A stretch of 55,601 bases of DNA from Streptomyces sp. ISL-36 (GTDB lineage Bacteria; Actinomycetota; Actinomycetes; Streptomycetales; Streptomycetaceae), in the NCBI RefSeq assembly GCF_018614205.1, contig NZ_JAGGOS010000074.1, positions 1-55,601 on the forward strand. The letters run 5' to 3'. Position numbers and translations under genes: made by a program. Each line of letters begins with the position of its first letter. Within the stretch, counting starts at the first letter, position 1. Positions 39,252-47,309 of the stretch are shown one piece after another. The notes below the pieces were generated by a model, which did not search any database, was not told the DNA's origin, and worked only from the letters and a program-made list of their open reading frames with translations.

Positions 39252-40805
39252 TCAGCCTTCGGGCCTCTCACACAGGAGTCCGCTGAGGAAGGGCGCCAGC
39301 AGACCGGGGACCGCATCGGCGGCGAAGCCGAGGCCTTCGCTCACCCCCGCGTCATGGACGTCGTAAGCACCCTCCCCCGCCGCCGTCGTCGCGGTCAAGG
39401 TGAGCACACCGGCCCGGCGCTGGAAAGAGGACTGTTTGACGGTCCAGCCGATGACACCGCTCCGCTGGAGGGCGACGGTGGTCCGGCGGACGGTGCCGGA
39501 GCGGGTCACGAGGTACTCCCCTGTGATGCCGTGGCCCAGGCTGCGGTACGCGTCGAGGGCGAGCAGCACGGCGAGCGGTGTCAGCACGAGGGCGCAGCCC
39601 GCCGCGATGGGGAGCAGTACGGGGGTGAGGACGGCTCCCAGGGCGGCGAGGACCACGAGCGGGACGAGGACGCTCCCCAGGGCCCAGCGCAGCCGCCTGG
39701 TGCGGGCGGCGCGGGGGTGGGCGGTGAGCGGGGCTCCGGTGGGGGCCTCGGGCTCGCGCAGCACCTGGGCGGCGACCCGCTCGGCGACGGCGCGGGGGGC
39801 GGGCGGCAGCAGGGTCTTGTGGTCGGCGTGCTTGTCCTCGTCGTCGTGCACCAGTCCGGTGGCGACGGCGTCGACACGGGCCGCCCCGCACATCCGTACG
39901 CCCAGCGGTTCGACCAGTTCGACGCCGCGCAGCCGCCGCTCCTCGATGGAGATCGAGCGGGCGGTGAACAGTCCGCGGCGGACCCGCAGGGTGCCGCCGG
40001 GCTCGCGCTCCAGACGGTGGTTCCACCACATCTCGACCCAGAGGCCGAGCGCGCCGACGGTGCCGGCGAGGGTCGCGAGCAGGACGAGAACGACGATCAT
40101 CCAGAGGATCGAGGTGTCCTGGAAGCGGTCCCCTATCCATGCGATGACCTCGCCCTGCGCCCCGAACCACTCGCTGACCTGCATCACGGCCCCGGCCGCC
40201 GCGCCGCCGAGGAGCGGGGCGACGAAAGAGACCGGGGCGTAGCGGATCCAGCGCGGGTCGAGGGCGGCGAGGGTGCCATCGTGACGGGTGTCGGGGGCGG
40301 CGGGGGCCGGGCGGTCGAGGAGTTCACGGCGGAGCCGTTCGCCCTCGGCCTTGGTGACGGGATCGAGTTCCAGGGTGGATTCGCCGCCGCCGTTCTCGCC
40401 GGTGCCGATGCGGACCTTGACCAGGCCGAGGACGCGCAGCAGCGGATGGGCCGTCAGGTCGACGCTGCGGATGCGTTCGCGGGCCAGGGACCGGCGTTTG
40501 ACCAGCAGGAGGCCGGTGTGGAGTTCGGCGCGTTCGGCGCCGATGCGGTAGCGGGTGCGGCGCCAGCGGACGTAGTCGGCGGCCGAGCCGCCCGCGACGA
40601 GGAGGGCGGTGCCGGCCAGCACCCAGCCGACGGCCCGCCACAGCGGCATGGCGCCGGCCAGGCCGAGTGCGGTGGGCAGCCCGGCGCCGCCTGCGACGCC
40701 CGTGAGGACGGCGACGGTGACCAGGACCGTACGGCGGTCCAGGCGCCGCCACTCCTCGGTCGGCGTGGGGACCGGCGTCGGCGCCTGCGTCGGCGCCGGC
40801 GTCAT
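39252..40805 (-). CDS. PH-domain (bPH2) membrane protein, YdbT-like
   Basis: This 517-residue protein has paired membrane helices followed by three bacterial PH domains (DUF304/bPH2): about 75-150 (RYRIGAERAELHTGLLLVKRRS), 270-335 (LRVRRGLFTARSISIEERRL) and 430-500 (YLVTRSGTVRRTTVALQRSG). All are quoted as starting segments only. Bacillus YdbST resists sublancin and other peptides by an unclear mechanism. ATG 40805 overlaps the stop of the smaller PH-domain gene upstream (ATGA). The two form an obligate pair in one operon with pgi. Confidence 0.88.
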   Translation of the reverse strand: MTPAPTQAPTPVPTPTEEWRRLDRRTVLVTVAVLTGVAGGAGLPTALGLAGAMPLWRAVGWVLAGTALLVAGGSAADYVRWRRTRYRIGAERAELHTGLLLVKRRSLARERIRSVDLTAHPLLRVLGLVKVRIGTGENGGGESTLELDPVTKAEGERLRRELLDRPAPAAPDTRHDGTLAALDPRWIRYAPVSFVAPLLGGAAAGAVMQVSEWFGAQGEVIAWIGDRFQDTSILWMIVVLVLLATLAGTVGALGLWVEMWWNHRLEREPGGTLRVRRGLFTARSISIEERRLRGVELVEPLGVRMCGAARVDAVATGLVHDDEDKHADHKTLLPPAPRAVAERVAAQVLREPEAPTGAPLTAHPRAARTRRLRWALGSVLVPLVVLAALGAVLTPVLLPIAAGCALVLTPLAVLLALDAYRSLGHGITGEYLVTRSGTVRRTTVALQRSGVIGWTVKQSSFQRRAGVLTLTATTAAGEGAYDVHDAGVSEGLGFAADAVPGLLAPFLSGLLCERPEG

Positions 40806-41314
40806 GTCGCGTCCCCGGGAGTGTCCTGGGTGATCCGGGTCAGCCGCTCGGCGAGCTCCGCGGCGAGCTCGTGGTCCAGACCCTCGATCCGGAGGGCGCC
40901 CTTGGAGGACGCGGTGGTCACGGTGACGGTGGAGAGCCGGAAGAGCTGCTCCAACGGACCGCGTACGGTGTCCACGGTCTGGATCCGGGACATCGGGGCG
41001 ATCCGCCACTCCTGCCAGAAGGCACCCGTACGGATGAAGACGGCGTCCTCGGTGACCTCCCATCGGTGGACCCGGAACCACCAGGCGGGGAAGAACGCGG
41101 TACAGGCGAGTCCCGCGACCGCCACGGCTCCGGCGGCGAGCAGCAGCCAGAACCGGGCGGGCGTGACGAGGGCGCCGAGCACGCCGAGCACCACCACGGG
41201 CAGGGCCGCCGTGAGCAGCAGTTGACTCCGCCACCAGGTGACGGCCCGCACGTCCACGGCGTTCCTCGGTGGCCGCAGCCCGACCTCGTCCCGTACCGCG
41301 TTCTCCCCCGTCAT
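40802..41314 (-). CDS. PH-domain (bPH2) membrane protein, YdbS-like
   Basis: This 170-residue protein has two adjacent hydrophobic helices (about 27-75) and one bPH2 domain with WEVTEDAVFIRTGAFWQEW and the family motif MSRIQTVDTVRGPLEQLF. It begins five bases after the pgi stop and overlaps the YdbT-like gene. Co-occurrence as a pair supports a membrane complex; the function is unknown in streptomycetes. Confidence 0.88.
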   Translation of the reverse strand: MTGENAVRDEVGLRPPRNAVDVRAVTWWRSQLLLTAALPVVVLGVLGALVTPARFWLLLAAGAVAVAGLACTAFFPAWWFRVHRWEVTEDAVFIRTGAFWQEWRIAPMSRIQTVDTVRGPLEQLFRLSTVTVTTASSKGALRIEGLDHELAAELAERLTRITQDTPGDAT

Positions 41315-41319
41315 GGGTC

Positions 41320-42981
41320 CTACCTTCCGCGCAGCGAGCGGTAGGCGGCGACCAGGGCGGCGGTCGAGCCGTCGAGCTGCTCACCGCCTTCGCCCTCCGT
41401 CAGCACCGGCTCGATCCTCTTGGCGAGGACCTTGCCGAGCTCGACCCCCCACTGGTCGAAGGAGTCGATGTTCCAGATCGCGCCCTGGACGAACACCTTG
41501 TGCTCGTAGAGCGCGACGAGCTGGCCCAGGACGGAGGGGGTGAGCTCCTTGGCGAGGATCGTGGTCGTCGGGTGGTTGCCCCGGAAGGTCTTGTGCGGGA
41601 CCAGCTCCTCGGGCACCCCCTCGGCCCGTACCTCGTCGGGGGTCTTGCCGAAGGCCAGCGCCTGGGTCTGGGCGAAGAAGTTGGCCATCAGCAGGTCGTG
41701 CTGGGCGACCAGGCCGGGCAGCAGGTCGGCGACGGGCTCGGCGAAGCCGATGAAGTCGGCCGGGATGACCTTGGTGCCCTGGTGGATCAACTGGTAGTAC
41801 GCGTGCTGCCCGTTGGTGCCCGGCGTACCCCAGACGACCGGTCCGGTCTGCCAGTCGACCGGCTTGCCGTCACGGTCGACGGACTTGCCGTTGGACTCCA
41901 TGTCGAGCTGCTGGAGGTAGGCGGTGAACTTCGACAGATAGTGGGAGTACGGCAGGACGGCGTGCGACTGGGCGTCGAAGAAGGCGCCGTACCAGACGCC
42001 GAGGAGGCCGAGGAGCAGCGGGGCGTTCTCCTCGGCGGGGGCGGTGCGGAAGTGCTCGTCGACGAGGTGGAAGCCGTCGAGCATCTCGCGGAAGCGGTCC
42101 GGGCCGATGGCGATCATCAGGGAGAGGCCGATGGCGGAGTCGTAGGAGTAGCGCCCGCCGACCCAGTCCCAGAACTCGAACATGTTGGCCGTGTCGATGC
42201 CGAAATCCTCGACCTTCTCGGCATTGGTCGACAGGGCCACGAAGTGCTTGGCGACGGCCCCCTGACCGGCCCTCAGGCCGGTGAGGAGCCAGTTGCGGGC
42301 GGAGGTGGCGTTGGTGATCGTCTCGATGGTGGTGAAGGTCTTCGAGGCGACGATGAAGAGGGTCTCGGCCGGGTCGAGGTCGTGGACGGCCTCGTGGAGG
42401 TCGGCGCCGTCGACGTTCGAGACGAAACGGAATGTCAGGTCCCGCCGGGTGTAGGACCGCAGGACCTCGTAGGCCATGGCGGGGCCGAGGTCGGAGCCGC
42501 CGATGCCGATGTTCACGATGTTCTTGATCGGCCGGCCGGTGTGGCCGGTCCACTCGCCCGCGCGGACCTTGTCGGCGAACGCGCTCATCTTGTCGAGGAC
42601 GGCGTGGACGGCCGGGACGACGTTCTCGCCGTCGACCTCGATCACGGCCTCGCGGGGGGCGCGCAGCGCGGTGTGCAGCACCGCCCGGTCCTCGGTCGTG
42701 TTGATCCTCTCGCCGCGGAACATGGCGTCGCGCAGCTCGGCCACGCCGGTGGCGGCGGCCAGCTCGCGCAGGAGCGCCAGCGTCTCGTCGGTCACGAGGT
42801 GCTTGGAGTAGTCCAGATACAGGTCGCCGACCCGCAGGGCGTATCCGGTACCACGGTTCGGATCGGCGGCGAACAGCTCGCGCAGATGGGTCTCGCCCAG
42901 CTGCTCGCGGTGCTTGCCGAGGGCGGCCCACTCGGGCAGCTGGTTGAGCCTCGTACGGCCTTCTGCGTTCATCTCGGACAT
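41320..42981 (-). CDS. pgi: Glucose-6-phosphate isomerase
   Basis: This enzyme interconverts glucose 6-phosphate and fructose 6-phosphate. The 553-residue protein has NIGIGGSDLGPAMAYE, FIVASKTFTTIET (sugar-phosphate loop), GGRYSYDSAIGLSL and the C-terminal NIDSFDQWGVELGK. It may start at ATG 42981 or at a second ATG three codons on; a purine-rich leader precedes the first. TAGGTT at 43026-43031 may be the -10. It is followed at five bases by two PH-domain membrane genes, an uncommon partner for a glycolytic gene. Confidence 0.95.
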   Translation of the reverse strand: MSEMNAEGRTRLNQLPEWAALGKHREQLGETHLRELFAADPNRGTGYALRVGDLYLDYSKHLVTDETLALLRELAAATGVAELRDAMFRGERINTTEDRAVLHTALRAPREAVIEVDGENVVPAVHAVLDKMSAFADKVRAGEWTGHTGRPIKNIVNIGIGGSDLGPAMAYEVLRSYTRRDLTFRFVSNVDGADLHEAVHDLDPAETLFIVASKTFTTIETITNATSARNWLLTGLRAGQGAVAKHFVALSTNAEKVEDFGIDTANMFEFWDWVGGRYSYDSAIGLSLMIAIGPDRFREMLDGFHLVDEHFRTAPAEENAPLLLGLLGVWYGAFFDAQSHAVLPYSHYLSKFTAYLQQLDMESNGKSVDRDGKPVDWQTGPVVWGTPGTNGQHAYYQLIHQGTKVIPADFIGFAEPVADLLPGLVAQHDLLMANFFAQTQALAFGKTPDEVRAEGVPEELVPHKTFRGNHPTTTILAKELTPSVLGQLVALYEHKVFVQGAIWNIDSFDQWGVELGKVLAKRIEPVLTEGEGGEQLDGSTAALVAAYRSLRGR

Positions 42982-43025
42982 CGCCTACTTCTTCTCTTCC
43001 TGCCTGCTTGCCCCGCTGCCACTCC

Positions 43026-43031
43026 AACCTA
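43026..43031 (-). promoter_or_regulatory. Possible -10 box of pgi
   Basis: TAGGTT on the minus strand would give a leader of about 38 bases. No matching -35 at usual spacing was found. Confidence 0.3.
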
Positions 43032-43099
43032 ATTGATCTGATGGGACAAGGGCGCAAAAGGCTCAGCGCACGCCACGGAGCCGGCCGGCGGAACGCACG

Positions 43100-43146
43100 C
43101 GAACGGGCCCTGCCCGCGAACCGAATTCGCGGGCAGGGCCCGTTCG
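43100..43146 (-). terminator. 21-bp perfect hairpin terminator after the RbpA-type gene
   Basis: Arms 43100-43120 and 43126-43146 are perfectly complementary around CCGAA. It lies 19 bases after the RbpA-type stop at 43166 and upstream of pgi, separating the two transcripts. Confidence 0.85.
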
Positions 43147-43165
43147 TCACACCTTCACACCACGC

Positions 43166-43501
43166 TCAGATTTCGCCTCGCAGCTTGGCGAGCGCCTCGG
43201 CGAGGATCGCCTCGCCGTCCGCGTCGCTGCGCCGCTCGCGCACATACGCGAGATGCGTCTTGTACGGCTCGGTGCGCGGCGGGTCCGGCGGGTTGTCCCG
43301 GTCCTGACCTGCCGGGAAGCCGCAACGTGGGCAGTCCCACGTGTCCGGAACCTGCGCGTCACTGGCGAAGCTCGGCTGCGTCTCGTGCCCGTTCGAGCAC
43401 CAGAAGGAGATGCGGAGGCGCGGTGCCGACTCGCCCCGCTCGGCCTCCCCCATCGGCCCCGCTCCGACCCGGCTTCCCCGGATCGCGTTGCCACTTGCCA
43501 C
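43166..43501 (-). CDS. RbpA-family RNA polymerase-binding protein (RbpB-like paralogue)
   Basis: RbpA proteins bind the housekeeping sigma factor and help open promoter complexes. This 111-residue member has the N-terminal NAIRGSRVGAGP (RbpA core-binding segment), a zinc ribbon with Cys35, His39, Cys57 and Cys60 (CSNGH, CPRCG), and the C-terminal sigma-interacting helix ending THLAYVRERRS. As I remember it, principal RbpA has THWDMLxERR there, so this is probably the second paralogue. It starts at GTG 43501 with GGGAG eight bases upstream. It is a single-gene unit between the glycolytic genes and pgi. Confidence 0.85.
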   Translation of the reverse strand: MASGNAIRGSRVGAGPMGEAERGESAPRLRISFWCSNGHETQPSFASDAQVPDTWDCPRCGFPAGQDRDNPPDPPRTEPYKTHLAYVRERRSDADGEAILAEALAKLRGEI

Positions 43502-43540
43502 GGTCGTAACTCCCTGCGTGATGGTGCTCGAAGATGCCCC

Positions 43541-43546
43541 AGTCTA
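43541..43546 (-). promoter_or_regulatory. -10 box of the RbpA-type gene
   Basis: TAGACT on the minus strand, with ACTGGA 18 bases upstream as a weak -35. The leader would be about 33 bases and contains the GGGAG ribosome site. Confidence 0.45.
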
Positions 43547-43578
43547 CGTAAGGCCCAACGCGCGTCCAGTGATTGGAG

Positions 43579-43815
43579 TTACACGTCCAACTTCACCAGA
43601 AGCGCGAGTACGACAATGCACGCGAACCACAGCAGACCGATCACGACGGTGATCCGGTCCAGGTTGCGCTCGGCGACCGAGGAGCCACCGACGGAGGACT
43701 GCATACCGCCTCCGAACATGTCGGAGAGACCGCCGCCCTTCCCCTTGTGCATCAGCACGAGCAGCATCAGCAGCGCGCTGAAGACGATCAGGGCGATCGA
43801 GAACCCCATAACCAC
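43579..43815 (-). CDS. secG: SecG, preprotein translocase subunit
   Basis: SecG is a small accessory subunit of SecYEG. The 78-residue protein has two transmembrane helices (about 3-22 and 55-75) around the Gly-rich loop MHKGKGGGLSDMFGGG, the family signature. The GTG start at 43815 has AGGG eight bases upstream; an ATG two codons later is an alternative. It lies after a terminator that follows tpiA. Confidence 0.93.
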   Translation of the reverse strand: MVMGFSIALIVFSALLMLLVLMHKGKGGGLSDMFGGGMQSSVGGSSVAERNLDRITVVIGLLWFACIVVLALLVKLDV

Positions 43816-43858
43816 GGCTGGACCCTACTTCCTGCAATTCCCGGATGGAGACGAACAA

Positions 43859-43896
43859 CGGGGGCCGACAGGCGCTGCACGCCTGCTCGGCCCCCG
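43859..43896 (-). terminator. 16-bp hairpin after tpiA
   Basis: CGGGGGCCGACAGGCG (43859-43874) pairs with 43880-43896, with one bulged C and a five-base loop. It separates the gap-pgk-tpiA unit from secG, though read-through is possible. Confidence 0.75.
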
Positions 43897-43961
43897 CAAG
43901 GGTACGACGGATCGTCGCTACGGCATACTCACCGGTCGCCGCATCGGCCGATCACGCCGGA

Positions 43962-44738
43962 TCACTGGTCGCGGAACCGAACGATCCTGACGAACTCGTC
44001 CGCGTCCAGCGCCGCGCCGCCCACCAGGGCGCCGTCGACGTCGGGCTGCGCCATGATCGCGGCCACGTTGGAGGCCTTCACGGAGCCGCCGTACTGGATC
44101 CGGACCTTGTCGGCCAGCTCCTGGGAGTACAGCTCGGCGAGACGGCCGCGGATCGCACCGCAGACCTCCTGCGCGTCCTCGGGCGTGGCGACCTCACCGG
44201 TTCCGATGGCCCACACCGGCTCGTAGGCGATCACGATGGACTCGGCCTGCTCGGCCGGGATGTCCTTCAGGCCGCCGTCGAGCTGGCCGAGGGTGTAGGA
44301 GACCTGCTCACCGGCCTTGCGGACGTCCAGGCCCTCGCCGACGCACAGGATCGGGGTCACGCCGTGCTGGTACGCGGCCTTCACCTTGGCGTTGCAGATC
44401 TCGTCCGTCTCGGCGTGGTACTGCCGGCGCTCGGAGTGCCCGACGGCGACGTAGGAACACTTCAGCTTGGCCAGCATGGCGCCCGAGATCTCACCGGTGT
44501 AGGCACCGGAGTCGTGCGCCGAGATGTCCTGGGCGCCGTACTTGATCTTGAGCTTGTCGCCGTCGACCAGGGTCTGGACGGACCGCAGGTCGGTGAAGGG
44601 CGGCAGGACCGCGACCTCGACGGCGTCGTAGTCCTTGTCGGCGAGCGCGAAGGCGAGCTTCTGGACGTGCGCGATGGCCTCGAGGTGGTTGAGGTTCATC
44701 TTCCAGTTGCCCGCCATCAGCGGGGTACGCGAACTCAC
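43962..44738 (-). CDS. tpiA: Triosephosphate isomerase
   Basis: This enzyme interconverts dihydroxyacetone phosphate and glyceraldehyde 3-phosphate. The 258-residue TIM barrel has AGNWKMN (Lys), VAVGHSERRQYH (catalytic His), VIAYEPVWAIGTG (catalytic Glu) and YGGSVKASN (phosphate loop). It starts at GTG 44738, six bases after the pgk stop, with GAGGA upstream. Confidence 0.96.
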   Translation of the reverse strand: MSSRTPLMAGNWKMNLNHLEAIAHVQKLAFALADKDYDAVEVAVLPPFTDLRSVQTLVDGDKLKIKYGAQDISAHDSGAYTGEISGAMLAKLKCSYVAVGHSERRQYHAETDEICNAKVKAAYQHGVTPILCVGEGLDVRKAGEQVSYTLGQLDGGLKDIPAEQAESIVIAYEPVWAIGTGEVATPEDAQEVCGAIRGRLAELYSQELADKVRIQYGGSVKASNVAAIMAQPDVDGALVGGAALDADEFVRIVRFRDQ

Positions 44739-44744
44739 TTTTTC

Positions 44745-45968
44745 TCAGTCCTCCAGAGCGGCGAGGCCGGGGAGCGTCTTGCCCTCGAGGTATTCGAGGC
44801 TGGCGCCGCCGCCGGTCGAAATGTGGCCGAATGCGTTCTCGTCGAAGCCCAGGATCCGGACCGCGGCGGCGCTGTCGCCACCGCCGACGACGGTGTAGGC
44901 GTCGCTGTCGACGAGGGCCTGCGCGATGGCGGTCGTACCGCCCGCGTAGTCGGGGTGCTCGAAGACGCCCAGGGGGCCGTTCCAGAACACGGTCTCGGCA
45001 TCGGCGATCTTCGAGGCGTAGAGCTCACGCGTCCGGGGGCCGATGTCCAGGCCCTCCTTCGTCGACGGGATCTTGTCCGCGTCGACGGTGTCGAAGTCGG
45101 CCGGGGCCTTGGTCTTCAGGTCGGGGAAGTCGGAGGAGACCAGCACGTCGACCGGGAGGACCAGCTCGACGCCGTTCTCCTCGGCGCGCTTCATGTACTC
45201 CTTGACGACCTCCACCTGGTCCTTCTGGAGCAGGGAGATGCCGACCTCGTAGCCCTGGGCGTGGAGGAAGGTGTACGCCATGCCGCCGCCGATCAGGAGG
45301 CGGTCGGCCTTGCCGAGGAGCTCGTCGATCACGGCGAGCTTGTCGGAGACCTTGGCGCCGCCCAGGACGACCACATAGGGGCGCTTGACGTCGGAGGTGA
45401 GCTTCTTCAGGACGCCGACCTCGGTGGCGATCAGGTAGCCGGCGGCGTGCGGCAGCCGGGCCGGGAGGTCGAAGACGGAGGCGTGCTTGCGGTGCACGGC
45501 GCCGAAGCCGTCGCCGACGTAGAGGTCGGCGAGGGCGGCGAGCCGGTCCGCGAACACGCCGCGCTCGGCGTCGTCCTTGGAGGTCTCGCCGGCGTTGAAG
45601 CGGAGGTTCTCCAGGACGGCGACCTGGCCGTCGGCGAGGGCCGCGACGGTCGAGGTGGCGGAATCGCCGACCGTGTCGGTCGCGAAGGCCACGTCGGCGC
45701 CGAGAAGTTCGCCCAGGCGCGCGGCGGCCGGGGCGAGGGAGAACGCCGGGTCCGGGGCGCCCTTGGGGCGGCCCAGGTGCGAGGCGACCACGACGCGGGC
45801 GCCGGCCTCGGCGAGCGCCTTGACCGTCGGGAGGACGGCGCGAATGCGGCCGTCGTCGGTGATTCTGGCGATGCCGGTGCCGTTTTCCAGCGGCACGTTG
45901 AGGTCGGCGCGGACGAATACCCGCTTGCCTGCGACGCCTTCGGCGAGAAGCTCGTCGATCGTCTTCAT
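44745..45968 (-). CDS. pgk: Phosphoglycerate kinase
   Basis: This enzyme makes ATP from 1,3-bisphosphoglycerate. The 407-residue two-domain kinase has RVFVRADLNVPLENG at the N-terminus, ASHLGRPKG, VVLGGAKVSDKL (hinge/nucleotide) and VVGGGDSAAAV near the C-terminus. AGGAG lies nine bases before the ATG. It follows gap after 108 bases that contain a strong hairpin, and it is tightly followed by tpiA. Confidence 0.96.
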   Translation of the reverse strand: MKTIDELLAEGVAGKRVFVRADLNVPLENGTGIARITDDGRIRAVLPTVKALAEAGARVVVASHLGRPKGAPDPAFSLAPAAARLGELLGADVAFATDTVGDSATSTVAALADGQVAVLENLRFNAGETSKDDAERGVFADRLAALADLYVGDGFGAVHRKHASVFDLPARLPHAAGYLIATEVGVLKKLTSDVKRPYVVVLGGAKVSDKLAVIDELLGKADRLLIGGGMAYTFLHAQGYEVGISLLQKDQVEVVKEYMKRAEENGVELVLPVDVLVSSDFPDLKTKAPADFDTVDADKIPSTKEGLDIGPRTRELYASKIADAETVFWNGPLGVFEHPDYAGGTTAIAQALVDSDAYTVVGGGDSAAAVRILGFDENAFGHISTGGGASLEYLEGKTLPGLAALED

Positions 45969-46007
45969 CTCTTACTGACTCCTAGGAACGCGGTGGAGCA
46001 CACGAGA

Positions 46008-46047
46008 CAGGGCTCGTACAGCGCGACGTTACGCTGTCCGAGCCCTG
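46008..46047 (-). terminator. Hairpin between gap and pgk (terminator or processing site)
   Basis: CAGGGCTCG (46008-46016) and CGAGCCCTG (46039-46047) enclose ACAGCG / CGCTGT, giving 15 pairs with a single mismatch. As the three genes are co-oriented, this may partly terminate or stabilise the gap mRNA so that gap is more abundant than pgk-tpiA. Confidence 0.6.
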
Positions 46048-46076
46048 CGCTCACATCAAGGGGTGCCTGCCTGCGA

Positions 46077-47087
46077 TCAGAGCTGGCCGCCGACGAAGAC
46101 GGTGAGGTCGACGAGGCGGTTGGAGTAACCCCACTCGTTGTCGTACCAGCCGAGGATCTTCACCGAGTTGCCCTCCTGGACCATGGTCAGGGAGGAGTCG
46201 AAGGTGCAGGAGGCCGGGTCGCTGACGATGTCCGAGGACACGATCGGGTCCTCGGTGTAGAACAGGATGCCCTTGAGGTCGCCGTCCTCGGAGGCCTTCT
46301 TGAACGCGGCGTTGACCTCGTCCTTGGTGACCTCGCGCTGCAGCGTCACGACCAGGTCGGTGGCCGAGCCGGTCGGGACCGGGACGCGCATGGCGATGCC
46401 GTCCAGCTTGCCCTTGAGCTGCGGGAGGACCAGGGCGGTGGCCTTGGCGGCACCGGTCGTGGTCGGGATGATGTTCTCCGCGGCGGCGCGGGCGCGACGC
46501 AGGTCGGAGTGCGGGAAGTCCAGGATGCGCTGGTCGTTGGTGTACGCGTGGACCGTCGTCATCAGGCCCTTGACGATGCCGAAGTTCTCGTCGAGGACCT
46601 TGGCCATCGGCGCCACACAGTTGGTGGTGCAGGAGGCGTTGGAGATGACGTGGTGGTTGGCCGCGTCGTACTTGTCCTGGTTGACGCCCATGACGATGGT
46701 GATGTCCTCGTCCTTGGCCGGAGCCGAGATGAGGACCTTCTTCGCGCCACCGGCGATGTGCTTCTCGGCGTCGGCCTTCTTGGTGAAGATGCCGGTCGAC
46801 TCGATGACGATGTCGACGCCCAGCTCGCCCCAGGGGATGTCGGCCGGGTTGCGCTCGGAGAGCACCTTGATGGTGTGGCCGTCGACGGTGATGGTGTCGG
46901 CGGTGTGGGTGACCTCGGCCTTGAGGCGTCCCAGGATCGTGTCGTACTTCAGCAGGTGAGCAGTGGTCGCGGTGTCACCCAGGTCGTTGACAGCCACGAT
47001 CTCGATGTCGGCACCCTGCTCAAGGAGCGCGCGGAAGTAGTTGCGACCGATGCGGCCAAAGCCGTTGATGCCTACGCGGATCGTCAC
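46077..47087 (-). CDS. gap: Type I glyceraldehyde-3-phosphate dehydrogenase
   Basis: This is the NAD-dependent glycolytic enzyme. The 336-residue protein has INGFGRIGRNYFRAL (Rossmann), the catalytic Cys in SNASCTTNCVAPM, a His in the TVHAYTNDQ segment and the C-terminal WYDNEWGYSNRLVDL. It starts at GTG 47087 with GAGGAG eight bases upstream. TAGGGT at 47163-47168 is the likely -10, giving a leader of about 70 bases with a short GCCGG/CCGGC hairpin. Confidence 0.97.
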   Translation of the reverse strand: MTIRVGINGFGRIGRNYFRALLEQGADIEIVAVNDLGDTATTAHLLKYDTILGRLKAEVTHTADTITVDGHTIKVLSERNPADIPWGELGVDIVIESTGIFTKKADAEKHIAGGAKKVLISAPAKDEDITIVMGVNQDKYDAANHHVISNASCTTNCVAPMAKVLDENFGIVKGLMTTVHAYTNDQRILDFPHSDLRRARAAAENIIPTTTGAAKATALVLPQLKGKLDGIAMRVPVPTGSATDLVVTLQREVTKDEVNAAFKKASEDGDLKGILFYTEDPIVSSDIVSDPASCTFDSSLTMVQEGNSVKILGWYDNEWGYSNRLVDLTVFVGGQL

Positions 47088-47162
47088 GAACCGATCTCCT
47101 CGTTAGGTACGCCGGTTTCGACGCCGGCGAGTTTCTTTTAGGGATGTCCCCGACCGCTTACG

Positions 47163-47168
47163 ACCCTA
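47163..47168 (-). promoter_or_regulatory. -10 box of gap
   Basis: TAGGGT on the minus strand, with TGTCAC about 19 bases upstream as a poor -35. The leader to GTG 47087 is about 70 bases. Confidence 0.4.
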
Positions 47169-47222
47169 CCTCTCCCGTCGCCTCAGAGTGACATCGTGTG
47201 CAGCCGTAAGACCGATAAATGG

Positions 47223-47260
47223 ACCGTGGCCCGTTACTACCGACGGGTTCGGGCCACGGT
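47223..47260 (-). terminator. Hairpin terminator after the carboxypeptidase gene
   Basis: ACCGTGGCCCG (47223-47233) and CGGGCCACGGT (47250-47260) form an 11-bp stem. On the minus strand it is followed by an A/T-richer stretch. A smaller dyad GATCAC/GTGATC lies at 47275-47291. Confidence 0.7.
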
Positions 47261-47309
47261 GCGACTTTCGTCCCGATCACGGACTGTGATCAAAGGTGCG
47301 GGTGGCCGC

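Noticed and set aside
43845..47141. A plus-strand open frame of nearly 1100 codons opposite tpiA, pgk and gap
   Set aside because: It is the antisense shadow of three conserved glycolytic genes, lacks stop codons only because of GC bias, and has no plausible ribosome site or fold.
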